A stretch of 55,763 nucleotides of DNA from Spirochaetaceae bacterium. Its GTDB lineage: Bacteria > Spirochaetota > Spirochaetia > DSM-27196 > PWMO01. The stretch spans positions 1 to 55,763 of the forward strand of contig RECP01000054.1 of the NCBI GenBank assembly GCA_007693945.1. Reading direction: 5' to 3'. The notes under the pieces were generated by a model, which made no database searches, was not told where the DNA came from, and saw only the letters and a program-made list of their open reading frames with translations. How positions within the stretch are numbered: position 1 is the first letter of the stretch; each line of letters starts with the position of its first letter. The position numbers were made by a program, and so were the translations under genes. Of this stretch, positions 1-8,806 are shown in pieces.

Positions 1-20
1 GGAAGGGTTCCGCGTCGGAC

Positions 21-779
21 TCAGACGTAGATCATCCGGCGAGTCATGCCGCCGTCGATCACAAAATTGTGACCAGTGACAAAGTCGTTGGCCGGGTCAC
101 ACAGAAACAGTACCGCCCGCGCTATGTCATCCGGACGTCCGACGCGCCCAACCGGATGCTGTGCACGGTCGGCAGCGCCGTGGTGCGGTTTCGCGCGTGC
201 CGACCGCTTCTGCAGCTCAGCGGTCTCAATCCAGCCGGGGCTGATGGCGTTCACCCGTATTTCGGGGCCCAGGCTGACCGCCAGTGCGTGCGTCAAGGCC
301 AGGATGCCTCCCTTGGAGGCCGAGTAGGCTTCGGTGTGCGGTTCGGACATCAGCGCGCGGGTTGAGGCGATGTTGACGATACTGCCGCGCGCTCGGCGCA
401 GTAGCGGCGCAGCGTGTCTGGCCAGCAGAAAGGCGCCGGTGAGGTTAACGTCCAGCACACGTTGCCAGTCGTTCAACGACAGCCGCTCAACCGGCCCGTT
501 GCGCGATATGCCGGCGTTGTGTACCGCCACCGTGACCACGCCGGATCCGTCGGCGGCGCACCGCAGCACCTCGATGACATCGGACTGACACGCGGCATCG
601 CCGCGAACGGCCGTGAACCCCGCCAAACCCGCTGCGGCACAGTCGGCCTGCAGCTCCGCGAGTGCCTCCCCGTCCGGATCGAGCACGGCAACACGATACC
701 CGGCCCGCAGCAACGCCTCGCTAATAGCGCGACCGATTCCCTGGGCGCCACCGGTCACGACACCGGCTTTGAGCTGCAT
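21..779 (-). CDS. SDR-family NAD(P)-dependent oxidoreductase
   Basis: A 252-residue classical short-chain dehydrogenase. The cofactor-binding motif TGGAQGIG is at residues 9-16, the NAG motif is near 88, the catalytic Ser is in IAST near 139, and the YSASK active site has Tyr152 and Lys156. The C-terminus has the usual FVTGHNFVIDGG ending. It is the last gene of a four-gene minus-strand operon (DHH, PHP, SDR, SDR), starting 4 nt after the preceding SDR stops. The substrate cannot be read from sequence; a sugar or polyol is plausible because its partner resembles sorbitol-6-phosphate dehydrogenases. Family is certain, function is not. The first 20 bases of the window hold nothing recognisable. 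Confidence 0.85.
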   Translation of the reverse strand: MQLKAGVVTGGAQGIGRAISEALLRAGYRVAVLDPDGEALAELQADCAAAGLAGFTAVRGDAACQSDVIEVLRCAADGSGVVTVAVHNAGISRNGPVERLSLNDWQRVLDVNLTGAFLLARHAAPLLRRARGSIVNIASTRALMSEPHTEAYSASKGGILALTHALAVSLGPEIRVNAISPGWIETAELQKRSARAKPHHGAADRAQHPVGRVGRPDDIARAVLFLCDPANDFVTGHNFVIDGGMTRRMIYV

Positions 780-783
780 GGAC

Positions 784-2064
784 TCAACTCAACATGACCT
801 GGCCCCCGGTGACCGGGATCGCCTGTCCGGTTTCATACTTCTGTTCGACCGCGTAGAGGATCGCCCTGACCACGTCTGCACCGCGGCAGCCGCGTCCCAT
901 CGGAACCTGCTGCTCATAGTAACGCTTGACATCCGCAATCGTAGCGGCACCGGGAACCTTACCGGTGTTGAGGTACTGGACAAACAGCCCCCGGTCCGGA
1001 TCAGACCACAACGGTCCCTCGAAGAAATTGCCGGGACAGATCGCGTTGACCTTGATGCCGTCGCTCACGAGTTCCTTGGCGAAACTCTGCACCAACCCGA
1101 TTCCGCCAAACTTGGCTCCGGCGTAGGCGCCGTTCCGGTTGGAACCCTCCAGCCCCGACTTGGAGTTGATCTGGATGATATCGCTGAAATAGCCGCTTTC
1201 CACTGCCGCGGCGTCCTGTACGTCGCCGCCGGAATGACGGGCAAACGTGCGGGCGGCGCGCCATTGGAGCGCCATCAGCGGCGCGGCGTGCTTGGTGCAC
1301 AGGAAAAAGCCGGTGTAGTTGACGCGGGTAACAAAATCGAAGTCGCTCAGCGTCAGCGTGGTAACGCTGCCGGCTTTCAGCACTCCGGCGTTGCTGATGA
1401 ACAGGTCGATTCCGCCAACCGCACTGCTGACCGCCGCAACCATCGCGGCAACCGACTCTTCGTCGGCGACATCCACCGGAAGCGACAGTGCCGCGCGCCG
1501 GCCGGCACCGGCGTTCAGCTCGGCGGCGAAGTCCGCTGCGCCCTTGGCGTTGAGATCGGCGATGACCAGGGTGGCACCGGCCGCGCAGAGCATGCGCGCG
1601 ATTTCGGCGCCAAACCCCTGAGCCCCTCCGGTTACTACGACCACCTTGCCCCGAACAGCAGCTTGCCGATCCGCGACCGCATCGGCGGCAGCAGCGCTCA
1701 CCGGCGGCGGAAGCTCCCGGCTGCGGCGACCGCCGGCTTCTGTCTGGTCCAGTTCATCGAGCGAGCGTCCCAGCAGGTAGCGCCCTACCCCCTCAACGTC
1801 GATCAGTATCGGAACCGATGTCCGCAGACGCGTACTCAGTGCGCGCGCCAGCTGCTCGATCGCGGACGGTTCCAGTGGCTGCTCCGCTGTCGCACCGGGG
1901 CACTCGATTGCCATGCACTGTTCGCGCGCAATGGTGGCTGCCGCAGGCTGCGTAGCTGATGATGCGCAGGTACGCACCAGCAGTCCCTTCTGTCCATCAA
2001 ACGTAAAACCGCGTAACAGCGCCGCAACCTGTTGCCGGGCGCTGATTGTGTCGCAACGACTCAT
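784..2064 (-). CDS. SDR oxidoreductase with N-terminal extension, sorbitol-6-phosphate dehydrogenase-like
   Basis: A 426-residue protein, about 170 residues longer than a classical SDR. The SDR core starts near residue 138, with TGGAQGFG at 145-152, SNAG near 224-227 and the active site YAGAK (Tyr314, Lys318). An insertion at about 265-296 lies before the catalytic SKSG segment. The C-terminus reads YETGQAIPVTGGQ. From family knowledge, this core resembles bacterial sorbitol-6-phosphate 2-dehydrogenase homologues and the SDR half of aldolase/SDR fusions. The first ~135 residues are not a recognisable aldolase and may be a degenerate or accessory domain. Its start overlaps the PHP gene stop by 4 bp (ATGA), so translation is probably coupled. 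The substrate is unproven. Confidence 0.8.
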   Translation of the reverse strand: MSRCDTISARQQVAALLRGFTFDGQKGLLVRTCASSATQPAAATIAREQCMAIECPGATAEQPLEPSAIEQLARALSTRLRTSVPILIDVEGVGRYLLGRSLDELDQTEAGGRRSRELPPPVSAAAADAVADRQAAVRGKVVVVTGGAQGFGAEIARMLCAAGATLVIADLNAKGAADFAAELNAGAGRRAALSLPVDVADEESVAAMVAAVSSAVGGIDLFISNAGVLKAGSVTTLTLSDFDFVTRVNYTGFFLCTKHAAPLMALQWRAARTFARHSGGDVQDAAAVESGYFSDIIQINSKSGLEGSNRNGAYAGAKFGGIGLVQSFAKELVSDGIKVNAICPGNFFEGPLWSDPDRGLFVQYLNTGKVPGAATIADVKRYYEQQVPMGRGCRGADVVRAILYAVEQKYETGQAIPVTGGQVMLS

Positions 2065-3422
2065 CCTTGCCTTCCTGCTATTGCTGCTATGCTCTCCGGC
2101 CGGCCGGCATCCATCTGCTCACCGAAGCGGGCGTAGCGCGCCAGGCGTTGCTCCAGCTGCTGAGATGCCCAGCGGTTTGCGGGGTGAAACAGCCCGTATT
2201 CGGGATCGATGGAGGCGAGCCGTTCATGGGCAATCAACGCCCATGTGTTTTCGATAAGGTGGCGGAACTCGGGCCGCATGATCTCCGGACAGGTAAACAG
2301 CTGCCGCGAGCTGTTGATGTCAACGCCCGAAATCTCCATGAATTGGTGTTGTCGACAGAGTGCCCGAATGCGCATCAGCTGCCCGCGCGTGTTGCGCGGC
2401 GGCATGTAGGTAACGCCCAGGAAGCCGATTCGCCTGATTTCCGGGAAGAGCGTGTCAAGGAAACCGTCTTCAAACCTCTCGGCCTTCTTGTCACCGGTCG
2501 GTGACTGCTCTACGTCGCCCAGGTAGGCATAACACGGAATGGCGCCGATGGAGATCGCAAACTGTACCGCTTCGCGGACCGCGATGCACTCGTCGTGATC
2601 AGGCTGAATGAAGAACTGCGGCAGGAACGAACTCTTGAGGACGCCCAGCAAATCGTAACCGCGATGCGGGTTTTGCGGATCGTCAATCAGCTGAGCCAGG
2701 CGCTGCGGAACCTCGACCGCGAAGATCCGCTGCAGAAGGACCGAAACCGGATACTCACCATCCTCCAGACCCAGCACGCGCCCGGCCAGCGCGTAGAGTA
2801 TGTGCCGTTCGGTGACCGCTCCGCCTTCGGCGGCCTGCGAGATCGCCAGCACCTCACAGTCGAAGTCAATCGGTTCGATTGCGTACCGCTGCAGCAGCGT
2901 GTTGAGCGCGGCTACCTGACGCCGGTTGCGTTCATTGCGCGCCGCCTGGATCGGTTCCAGAAAGCGTGAGACGGTATCGATCGCCGGAGCAGGTACGCCG
3001 TGGATCACGATGTAGCCGATATTAACGGAATCGGGGTTGTTGAGCTTGCGCCCCTCCAGGGCGGTGCCGCTGAAATGCACGCGCAGTTCGTAACCCACGG
3101 TTGCTCCGAGGGACAGGATTCGGCACGCCTCGGTCATTTCGCGCGCCGCGCCGATTGAATCGTGATCGACGCTGCCGACTGCCTGCAGCCCGCAGAACCG
3201 TGCCATGAACGCGGCGCAGCTCGGTGAGTAGGGGCTGAACGAGAACGTGGTATGAACGTGATTATTGACCTCATCACCGGCGACAGTCGTGCTGATGCCG
3301 AGTTCATCGTTGTCGACAATCCGCTGCAGACTCTGCAGGCGCCGTTCGCGGCACGCGTGGTTCAGTCGTGCCGCCACCGCGGTCAGGGCATGCTGCTGCG
3401 CTTCGAGGGTCGTGATGTTCAT
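2061..3422 (-). CDS. PHP-domain metal-dependent phosphoesterase
   Basis: A 453-residue protein of the PHP superfamily (histidinol phosphatase/DNA polymerase PHP fold). The metal-binding signature HVHTTFSFSPYSP is near residues 55-67 and VDHDSIGAAREM follows about 30 residues later. More His/Asp ligands appear further on (QPDHDE, SGVDINSS). I chose the ATG at 3422 because it overlaps the stop of the upstream DHH gene in an ATGA; an in-frame upstream start would read 30 residues of low-quality sequence inside that gene. The length exceeds small PHP phosphoesterases and suits the long PHP proteins found beside sugar enzymes. A phosphate-monoester or nucleotide substrate is likely but unidentified. 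The context with a DHH phosphodiesterase suggests joint phosphoester turnover. Confidence 0.8.
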   Translation of the reverse strand: MNITTLEAQQHALTAVAARLNHACRERRLQSLQRIVDNDELGISTTVAGDEVNNHVHTTFSFSPYSPSCAAFMARFCGLQAVGSVDHDSIGAAREMTEACRILSLGATVGYELRVHFSGTALEGRKLNNPDSVNIGYIVIHGVPAPAIDTVSRFLEPIQAARNERNRRQVAALNTLLQRYAIEPIDFDCEVLAISQAAEGGAVTERHILYALAGRVLGLEDGEYPVSVLLQRIFAVEVPQRLAQLIDDPQNPHRGYDLLGVLKSSFLPQFFIQPDHDECIAVREAVQFAISIGAIPCYAYLGDVEQSPTGDKKAERFEDGFLDTLFPEIRRIGFLGVTYMPPRNTRGQLMRIRALCRQHQFMEISGVDINSSRQLFTCPEIMRPEFRHLIENTWALIAHERLASIDPEYGLFHPANRWASQQLEQRLARYARFGEQMDAGRPESIAAIAGRQG

Positions 3423-4375
3423 GCGTTGGCTGCCTCTCCATTTCCGCGATCCTGCACCTGGGCAATGATTTCCGCCAACGCCTGGTCGGCCGCGTCGTTG
3501 TCTATCTGGCATGTGCCGGTTGCCTCGTGCCCGCCGCCTCGATAGCCGAGCATCAGCGAACCGATATTGACCGTTGAAGAGCGGTCAAAGATCGATCTCC
3601 CGATCGAAATAACGGTGTTCTGCCTCTGAAAACCCCACATTACCTGGACCGCCACGTTGACCTGCGGAAAGAGGGCGTACTTCACAAAGCGGTTGCCGGC
3701 GTAGATCTTTTCGAAGCGACGCATATCGTTGACGAGCACGTTGCCGTACAACGCCGCCGATTCTCGCAGTTGCTGCTCGAAGGGCCGCTGATGCGACATA
3801 TACAGCTCTACCCGCTCGGATACATCCGAGATTTCGAGGATCTCCTCAATTGTGTACTGCGTGCAGTAGTCAATCAGGTCCATCATCAACTGATGGGTGG
3901 AAATCCGAAAACTCCTGAACCTGCCCAGCCCTGTACGCGCATCGGTAATGAAGTTCAGCAGGTTCCAGCCTTCCGGCTGCAGCACCTCCTCACGCGAGAA
4001 ACTGGCCGAGTCTCCCTTGTCGACCGCTTCGAGCATCCGCTCTGACAGCGTAGCAAAGCGTTCCCTGCCGCCGTAGTGCTCGTACACCACGCGCGCCGCC
4101 GACGGGGCCTCGGGGTCAATGATCAGGTTGTGCCGCGGCCCTACCCGCTCCAGCTCCGACGCGTGATGGTCGAAGGCAAGACAGACTCCCCCCGCGTATG
4201 GAAGATTGGCACTGATATCTGATTGCGATACCGGTATCAATCCGTCCTGCATATCCTTGGGGTGCACGAACTTGATCTCGCCGATCAGTTCAAGTTGCCT
4301 CAGCAGAACGGCACATACCAACCCGTCAAAATCGCTGCGAGTGAGCAGCCGGAACCGCTCGCTCTGCTCCGCCAT
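3419..4375 (-). CDS. DHH/DHHA1 phosphoesterase, exopolyphosphatase-like
   Basis: A 318-residue DHH-superfamily protein. The first metal motif SDFDGL places Asp15 and Asp17, the DHH triad is at 69-71 (AFDHHASE), and the C-terminal DHHA1 substrate loop GYRGGGHEATG is at about 277-287. These features fit manganese-dependent phosphodiesterases such as oligoribonucleases, cyclic-dinucleotide hydrolases and exopolyphosphatase-like proteins; the subtype cannot be decided here. The ATG at 4375 follows a strong AGGAGG Shine-Dalgarno. It is the first gene of the minus operon ending at 21, and it is divergent from glk across about 100 bp. Confidence 0.82.
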   Translation of the reverse strand: MAEQSERFRLLTRSDFDGLVCAVLLRQLELIGEIKFVHPKDMQDGLIPVSQSDISANLPYAGGVCLAFDHHASELERVGPRHNLIIDPEAPSAARVVYEHYGGRERFATLSERMLEAVDKGDSASFSREEVLQPEGWNLLNFITDARTGLGRFRSFRISTHQLMMDLIDYCTQYTIEEILEISDVSERVELYMSHQRPFEQQLRESAALYGNVLVNDMRRFEKIYAGNRFVKYALFPQVNVAVQVMWGFQRQNTVISIGRSIFDRSSTVNIGSLMLGYRGGGHEATGTCQIDNDAADQALAEIIAQVQDRGNGEAANA

Positions 4376-4464
4376 GAGACCTCCTGCGGCGACCGTGCCG
4401 CAATGCTACTCCAAATCGGTGCCAGAGTGCAATGGCCGCGTGTACGCAGCGCATCGCTTTGCGC

Positions 4465-4470
4465 TATAAT
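4465..4470 (+). promoter_or_regulatory. Consensus -10 box directly upstream of glk
   Basis: A perfect TATAAT lies 8 nt before the ATG at 4479, which puts the expected transcription start on or next to the A of the start codon. No Shine-Dalgarno lies between them and no good -35 is visible 16-19 bp upstream. The arrangement predicts a leaderless glk mRNA. Confidence 0.5.
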
Positions 4471-4478
4471 TGCAGATT

Positions 4479-5579
4479 ATGTCGCACGCATCCCCCTCGT
4501 TTGACCGCATTGTTCTGGCCGGTGATATCGGCGGAACCAATACCACGCTGGCACTGGTGGGCATACGCAACGGGCGCCACGGCCAAAAGCAGTACGAGCT
4601 GCTGCAGCGCGTGGGGCTCGCGTCGCAGGAGCTTTCGGGACTGCTGCACGGGGTCTCGCTCGCAAGACGCCGATTCGACGACGCACTATGGCGGCACGTC
4701 GATGCGGGCTGCCTGTGTGCCGCCGGAGCCATCAAGAACAACCGCGGCAAACTGACCAACCTGCCGTGGGAGGTGGACGGAGAACAGCTGGCTACTGACC
4801 TCGGCGTGCCGGTTACACTGATCAACGATTTCTCGGGGATCTGCTACGGCATCCCGATCCTGTTTCGCCAATCGCCGCAGCAGTTCAGCGCAATCCCGCA
4901 CAGCGACGGTACCGTCCCGCCCGCCGACGGCTCCGTGATGGCGGTGGTCGGTGCCGGAACCGGCCTGGGAGTCGGTTTCCTGACGACACTGCCGGACGGC
5001 AGCGTTATCGCCCACCCGTCGGAGGGCGGGCATTGTGACTTTGCCCCTTTTGACCCGCAGAGTGCGGCCTTGCGGGGCTTTGTTGCAGCACGGAGTGAGA
5101 TCACGCCCGACACTGAGTGCTTCCTCTCCGGCCCCGGTATCGGTAATATCTTTGACTACCTGCTCAGTGACCGGAGAACTCCTCACAGTGCGGTTGTGCG
5201 GCGCATCCTCAACCAGCCGCCCGCACACCGGGCCCCGTCGATCGCGGAAGCCGCCGACGACGATCCGCTATGCCGCCGGACCATGAAGCTCTTCGTGAGA
5301 ATCTACGCCAGGTTTGCCTCCTCGGTAGCGCTGCATTTCTTTGCCACCGGAGGGCTCTTCCTGGCCGGCGGCATAGCGGCCAAGAATGTCCGCCTCCTGC
5401 TGGAAGGCGATCTGTTCATACAGACGTTCGAGCAGCACTACCACGACGTTATGCGCAGGTTGCTGCGCCGGGTTCCGGTGCACGTTGTCAGAGACTACTC
5501 CGTGTCACTCTACGGCGCCGCCTACGCCGCGGCCTGTCTCAACCGTCACAATTACACCCCCGAGGAGCAGATCGTATGA
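4479..5579 (+). CDS. glk: Glucokinase (GLK family)
   Basis: A 366-residue ATP-dependent glucokinase of the Glk family (not ROK). The phosphate-1 motif AGDIGGTNTTLAL lies at about 14-26, the sugar-binding segment LTNLPWEVDG is followed by LINDFSGICYGI with the catalytic Asp, GAGTGLGVGFL is the second phosphate motif, EGGHCDFAP holds the conserved Glu and His, and GGLFLAGGIAAKN is the adenosine motif. It phosphorylates glucose to glucose-6-phosphate in the cytosol. The ATG at 4479 is preferred over an in-frame TTG at 4470 because that TTG lies within the -10 region. Its stop overlaps the next gene by ATGA, giving the operon glk-UGP-hisI. Confidence 0.9.
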   Translation: MSHASPSFDRIVLAGDIGGTNTTLALVGIRNGRHGQKQYELLQRVGLASQELSGLLHGVSLARRRFDDALWRHVDAGCLCAAGAIKNNRGKLTNLPWEVDGEQLATDLGVPVTLINDFSGICYGIPILFRQSPQQFSAIPHSDGTVPPADGSVMAVVGAGTGLGVGFLTTLPDGSVIAHPSEGGHCDFAPFDPQSAALRGFVAARSEITPDTECFLSGPGIGNIFDYLLSDRRTPHSAVVRRILNQPPAHRAPSIAEAADDDPLCRRTMKLFVRIYARFASSVALHFFATGGLFLAGGIAAKNVRLLLEGDLFIQTFEQHYHDVMRRLLRRVPVHVVRDYSVSLYGAAYAAACLNRHNYTPEEQIV

Positions 5580-7147
5580 ACCGCAGTGACCTGACGGAGC
5601 AACTGTTGCGCAGTATGCGGCAGCAGCGGATAGACATCGACCTGACGCTTGCTATTCTCGAGCGGTTCAACGCCGGCAGGTACGATCACGTGCGGCCGCT
5701 AACCGCGTCCGGCATTCCGACTGTCGACGGTCAGGCGGTGGTTGACCGCACAGCAGCGGCGCAGCTGAGTCTGCCGCTCGACAGTGCCGCTGCGCAGCTG
5801 GAACGGCTGCTGCCGGGCGTTCCGGTGCGGGACCTTGCCACCGTGCGCGGCAGCGAGTGCAGCTTCAGCGCGTCTCAACTCACCCGGCTGGGGCGCCGAC
5901 TGTTGCCGCGCCTCTCGTACGGGGTGTTGAACGGCGGCTCGGCCACCAGCTATGCCGATGAGAAGAAGAACCGCGGTCTGAGCGATCGGCTGTTCAGATT
6001 GCTGCAGGACGATTTTGAAACGCTCGCCGAGCTGTCCCGCGGGCGGGCCAAAGGCCTGACGCCGGCCTACATCAACGGCAACGGCACTCCCGGCGCCTCT
6101 TTCCTGGAACTCAAGATGCGCAGTAACCTGATTCATGCCCTGCACTACCAGCGTGCATTCGGCAGCGACGCCGGCGGGCTCATACCGCTGTTTCCCATGT
6201 TCCAGATGACCAGCGTCTATAACAGCGATGAGGTCGCCTCCGCTTATGATCAGTATCGCAGCAGTCCGATGCTGCAGGATCTGATTGAAGCGACCGGAAT
6301 TGACATTACCCGCGTCATGACCGGCGTTCAGCCGCTGCTCGCGGCCTATACGCACAGTGCTGAGGGCCGTCCGAGGCGCGTCTTCGACCGCGCCTGGGGC
6401 AAGCCGCATACCGCACTGCCGCTGCCTGGTGGCCACGGACAGAACTTCGCCGTACTGAAGCAGGTCTACGCTGAGCTGTACCGGATCGGAAAGCGTTTTG
6501 TCTATCTGGGCAACGTGGATAATCTGGGGTTTACCGTTGACGCGATCTCACTGGCGTGGCTGGCGCTCAGCGGCAAGCAGGCGGCGTTCGACTTCTCGTT
6601 TCGCACGTCGGTGGATATCAAGGGCGGCATTCTGGTGCGCGATCAGCGAGGGGCGCTGGCGTGCGCTGATATCGGGCCGGCGATCTCTTCTGATGAGGTG
6701 TTCAGGGCCGAGGCCGACGGCGAGCGGATCCTGTTCAACTGCGCAACCGGCCTTTTTCGACTCGACTATCTGGTAGAGCAGATTGACCGCATTATTGAGG
6801 AACTGCCGATGCGGTTCAGCGACCAGGACAAAGACGCCGGCCGCTATTCGCAGGCCGAGCAGGTTACCTGGGAGATTATCGGACTGCTCGATGACTTCAT
6901 CGTCTTCGGTGTCGACAAGTATGACCGGTTTCTGGCAGCCAAGCTGCTGCTGGAGACCCTGATGACCAGCGGCAGGCGGCTGGATTTGCCCGATTACCCC
7001 ACCGGCAGTGAACCCTCGACCGATCTGCGCGGCACCGCACGCAGACTACACGCCGGCCTGGAGCGCGCTCTGACTTCGACCTACGGCCTGCGCCGACACA
7101 ACGGCCGCTGGTTTCCGCTGGCGCCGTCGGAGATCGAGACACCATGA
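5576..7147 (+). CDS. UDPGP-type UTP-sugar-1-phosphate uridylyltransferase
   Basis: A 523-residue member of the eukaryotic-like UDPGP pyrophosphorylase family, unrelated to GalU. The nucleotide-binding signature [17 protein letters not shown] is at about 117-133, GGHGQNF at about 283-289 and GNVDNLG at about 311-317, where the metal-binding Asp sits. It should join UTP with a sugar-1-phosphate (glucose-1-P or an N-acetylhexosamine-1-P) to give the UDP-sugar. Family members of this kind are usual in spirochaetes. The ATG at 5576 overlaps the glk stop, and the stop at 7147 overlaps hisI in the same ATGA manner. An in-frame extension upstream lies inside glk and is rejected as a start. Exact sugar specificity is not resolved. 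Confidence 0.82.
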   Translation: MNRSDLTEQLLRSMRQQRIDIDLTLAILERFNAGRYDHVRPLTASGIPTVDGQAVVDRTAAAQLSLPLDSAAAQLERLLPGVPVRDLATVRGSECSFSASQLTRLGRRLLPRLSYGVLNGGSATSYADEKKNRGLSDRLFRLLQDDFETLAELSRGRAKGLTPAYINGNGTPGASFLELKMRSNLIHALHYQRAFGSDAGGLIPLFPMFQMTSVYNSDEVASAYDQYRSSPMLQDLIEATGIDITRVMTGVQPLLAAYTHSAEGRPRRVFDRAWGKPHTALPLPGGHGQNFAVLKQVYAELYRIGKRFVYLGNVDNLGFTVDAISLAWLALSGKQAAFDFSFRTSVDIKGGILVRDQRGALACADIGPAISSDEVFRAEADGERILFNCATGLFRLDYLVEQIDRIIEELPMRFSDQDKDAGRYSQAEQVTWEIIGLLDDFIVFGVDKYDRFLAAKLLLETLMTSGRRLDLPDYPTGSEPSTDLRGTARRLHAGLERALTSTYGLRRHNGRWFPLAPSEIETP

Positions 7148-7584
7148 AACCGTACGACGCGAATCGGCCGCCGCGCGTCCATCAGCGCGAGCCGCGCCAA
7201 GAGCTGCGGCTGGACTTTGAAAAGCAGGACGGAATGATAACGGTAGTCACTCAGGATGCCGCAACCCGCGAAGTGTTGATGGTGGCGTTCATGAATCGGC
7301 AGGCGTGGGACAAGAGCCTTGAGACCGGTATAGCTCACTACTACAGCCGCTCACGGGGCCGGCTCTGGAAGAAGGGCGAGACGTCGGGACACGTCCAGCA
7401 GATCAGGGAGATCCGTGTTGATTGCGATCAGGACGCCGTACTGCTGCTGGTTGACCAGACCGGTGTGGCGTGTCACACCGGTAACCGCAGTTGCTTCTAC
7501 CGACGTTACGGCGACGGCGAGCTCAGGCCGGTGGCCGGTGTGCCCGACGGCGGCCGGGAGGGCGGCTCGGAGAATTCCCTGTAG
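7144..7584 (+). CDS. hisI: Phosphoribosyl-AMP cyclohydrolase
   Basis: A 146-residue HisI protein that opens the ring of phosphoribosyl-AMP in histidine biosynthesis. The metal-binding segment DCDQDAV has Asp93, Cys94, Asp95 and Asp97, and [14 protein letters not shown] supplies the zinc cysteines Cys110 and Cys117. There is no fused HisE domain. The first ~20 residues and the last ~25 are extra relative to a minimal HisI. The start overlaps the UGP stop by ATGA. The 3' end overlaps the 3' end of the convergent dcd gene by 79 bp. Placement behind glk and UGP rather than in a his cluster is unusual. Confidence 0.9.
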   Translation: MKPYDANRPPRVHQREPRQELRLDFEKQDGMITVVTQDAATREVLMVAFMNRQAWDKSLETGIAHYYSRSRGRLWKKGETSGHVQQIREIRVDCDQDAVLLLVDQTGVACHTGNRSCFYRRYGDGELRPVAGVPDGGREGGSENSL

Positions 7585-8084
7585 AGCAGGCTCTTCTGGA
7601 TTCCACGGTTGTTGTGGTACTTGCCGCCTGCGTAACTGCGGTATGTGCCCTCGATTGTGTGGTAGAAGATCTGGCAGATCTGTACTCCGGCGTATATCCT
7701 CACCGGCTGAACACAGAAGATCTCCAGAGTCCAGTAGCCGCGAAAGCCGACGTCACCGAAGCCGGCGGTCACATGGACAAAGAGCCCTAAACGACCGATC
7801 GACGAGCGCCCCTCGAGCATCGGAACGAAATTACGGGTCTCGGTAAACTCGACGGTACGGCCGAGATAGAGCCGCGACGGCTCCAGCAGCAGACCACCGG
7901 ATGGAACGATCAAACGTGAACAGCTGTTGTCCAGCGCCATGTCGAGTTCACGATTGTCGTAAACCAGCAGTTCGTTGTGAAGCGTCAGGTTGTAGCTGTT
8001 GGGATTCAGCTGATCCTCGTGAAAAGGATCAATGAAGATGTCCTTTCCCAAACGCTCTCGTATGTATTCACCGGAAAGGATCAT
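7506..8084 (-). CDS. dcd: dCTP deaminase
   Basis: A 192-residue trimeric dCTP deaminase or bifunctional dCTP deaminase-dUTPase. The signature [18 protein letters not shown] starts at residue 91, [15 protein letters not shown] follows with the probable catalytic Glu121, and the C-terminal [10 protein letters not shown] segment closes the nucleotide site. It makes dUMP precursor for thymidylate. The last ~20 residues (rich in Pro and Ser) are encoded in the stretch that overlaps hisI on the other strand. No clear Shine-Dalgarno precedes the start. It probably shares a transcript with the small basic protein gene 60 bp upstream. Confidence 0.9.
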   Translation of the reverse strand: MILSGEYIRERLGKDIFIDPFHEDQLNPNSYNLTLHNELLVYDNRELDMALDNSCSRLIVPSGGLLLEPSRLYLGRTVEFTETRNFVPMLEGRSSIGRLGLFVHVTAGFGDVGFRGYWTLEIFCVQPVRIYAGVQICQIFYHTIEGTYRSYAGGKYHNNRGIQKSLLYREFSEPPSRPPSGTPATGLSSPSP

Positions 8085-8144
8085 CGGCGTACGCGGGCAA
8101 CAACACGAACAGCCCGAATACCGCGGACCGTCCGCCGGTTGCTG

Positions 8145-8312
8145 CTACATCAGGTCCTTGGGGCGCCTGCTCTGGTTACCGGTCTTCTCACAGACCGCGT
8201 AGTGGCGGATCTTGCCCTTGTCAAAGACCGACTTCATGATGATCTTGCCGCCCCAGCGCGACAACAAATCGTGTGAGTCGCCGCGACGTGCGTTCTTGGA
8301 AACAGCTGCCAT
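8145..8312 (-). CDS. Small basic protein of unknown function
   Basis: A 55-codon ORF starting MAAVSKNARRGDSHDLL and ending QSRRPKDLM. It is preceded by an AGAAGGAG Shine-Dalgarno about 9 nt before the ATG and by a good promoter, so it is very likely translated. It is strongly basic (many Lys and Arg), has one central Cys (HYAVCEKTG) and no membrane segment. I do not recognise a family. The charge pattern would suit a nucleic-acid- or ribosome-associated protein, but that is only an inference. It lies upstream of dcd on the same strand. Confidence 0.7.
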   Translation of the reverse strand: MAAVSKNARRGDSHDLLSRWGGKIIMKSVFDKGKIRHYAVCEKTGNQSRRPKDLM

Positions 8313-8339
8313 TATAACCTACTCCTTCTGTACCTTGCA

Positions 8340-8369
8340 AAAATACCGAACGCCGATCGGACGTGTCAA
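8340..8369 (-). promoter_or_regulatory. Promoter for the small basic protein gene (and dcd)
   Basis: On the minus strand a perfect -35 TTGACA (8364-8369) is followed after 18 bp by TATTTT (8340-8345), a 4/6 match to the -10. The start of transcription would leave a short leader carrying the AAGGAG Shine-Dalgarno of the gene beginning at 8312. Confidence 0.6.
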
Positions 8370-8393
8370 TAGCAATCGCACGCGGCCGCAGGT

Positions 8394-8768
8394 TCAGCGC
8401 ACCCGATGCAGACTGGCATACGCATAATCACCCTCCTGCAGCGCCCGGGGCTTGCGTAACGTCACCCGCACTTCCGTAGCGGCGCTGAACTCGTCCAGCA
8501 GCCCCTCGGCCAGCGCAGCGCAGGCGCGCTCAAGCAACCGAAAGCGAGACCGACGCAGACACGCTGCACACCAGCGCGCCGCCGCCGTGTAGTCGATTGC
8601 ATCTTCGAGCGAATCAGAGGCGATGGCACGCGCGGCGTCATAGCGGACCGAGAGGTCCAACAGCACATCCTGCGCGCTCAGCCGCTCAGACTCGCGGACT
8701 CCGATTACGCAGGATACCGCAAGACCGTGAAACCCGACGTCTACCAGCTGGACACCATCCCTCTGCAT
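8394..8768 (-). CDS. folB: Dihydroneopterin aldolase
   Basis: A 124-residue FolB-fold protein. Conserved features are IGVRESER with the catalytic Glu near residue 25, QDVLLDLSVRYD, DYTAAARW, LLERACAALAEGLL, and VTLRKPRAL with the family Lys. It cleaves 7,8-dihydroneopterin to the hydroxymethylpterin used for folate, in the cytosol. It stands alone, not in a fol operon. The ATG at 8768 has no Shine-Dalgarno and lies 9 nt after the predicted -10, so a leaderless mRNA is likely. Confidence 0.85.
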   Translation of the reverse strand: MQRDGVQLVDVGFHGLAVSCVIGVRESERLSAQDVLLDLSVRYDAARAIASDSLEDAIDYTAAARWCAACLRRSRFRLLERACAALAEGLLDEFSAATEVRVTLRKPRALQEGDYAYASLHRVR

Positions 8769-8777
8769 GCGAGGGCG

Positions 8778-8806
8778 AGATTAGCGTACCGCATAGCAGT
8801 TGTCAA
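8778..8806 (-). promoter_or_regulatory. folB promoter, leaderless configuration
   Basis: Minus strand: TTGACA (8801-8806), a 17-bp spacer, TAATCT (8778-8783), then 9 nt to the folB ATG. The -35 is perfect and the -10 is weak (3/6). No ribosome-binding site fits between the predicted transcription start and the ATG. Confidence 0.55.

Noticed and set aside
613-1959. A 448-codon open frame on the plus strand opposite the two SDR genes.
   Set aside because: It is antisense to two clear SDR genes, has no family features, and reflects high G+C third positions.
8123-8135. GCGGAC-C-GTCCGC inverted repeat between the small basic protein gene and dcd.
   Set aside because: No T-run and only a 1-nt loop, so not a terminator; left as chance in a GC-rich gap.
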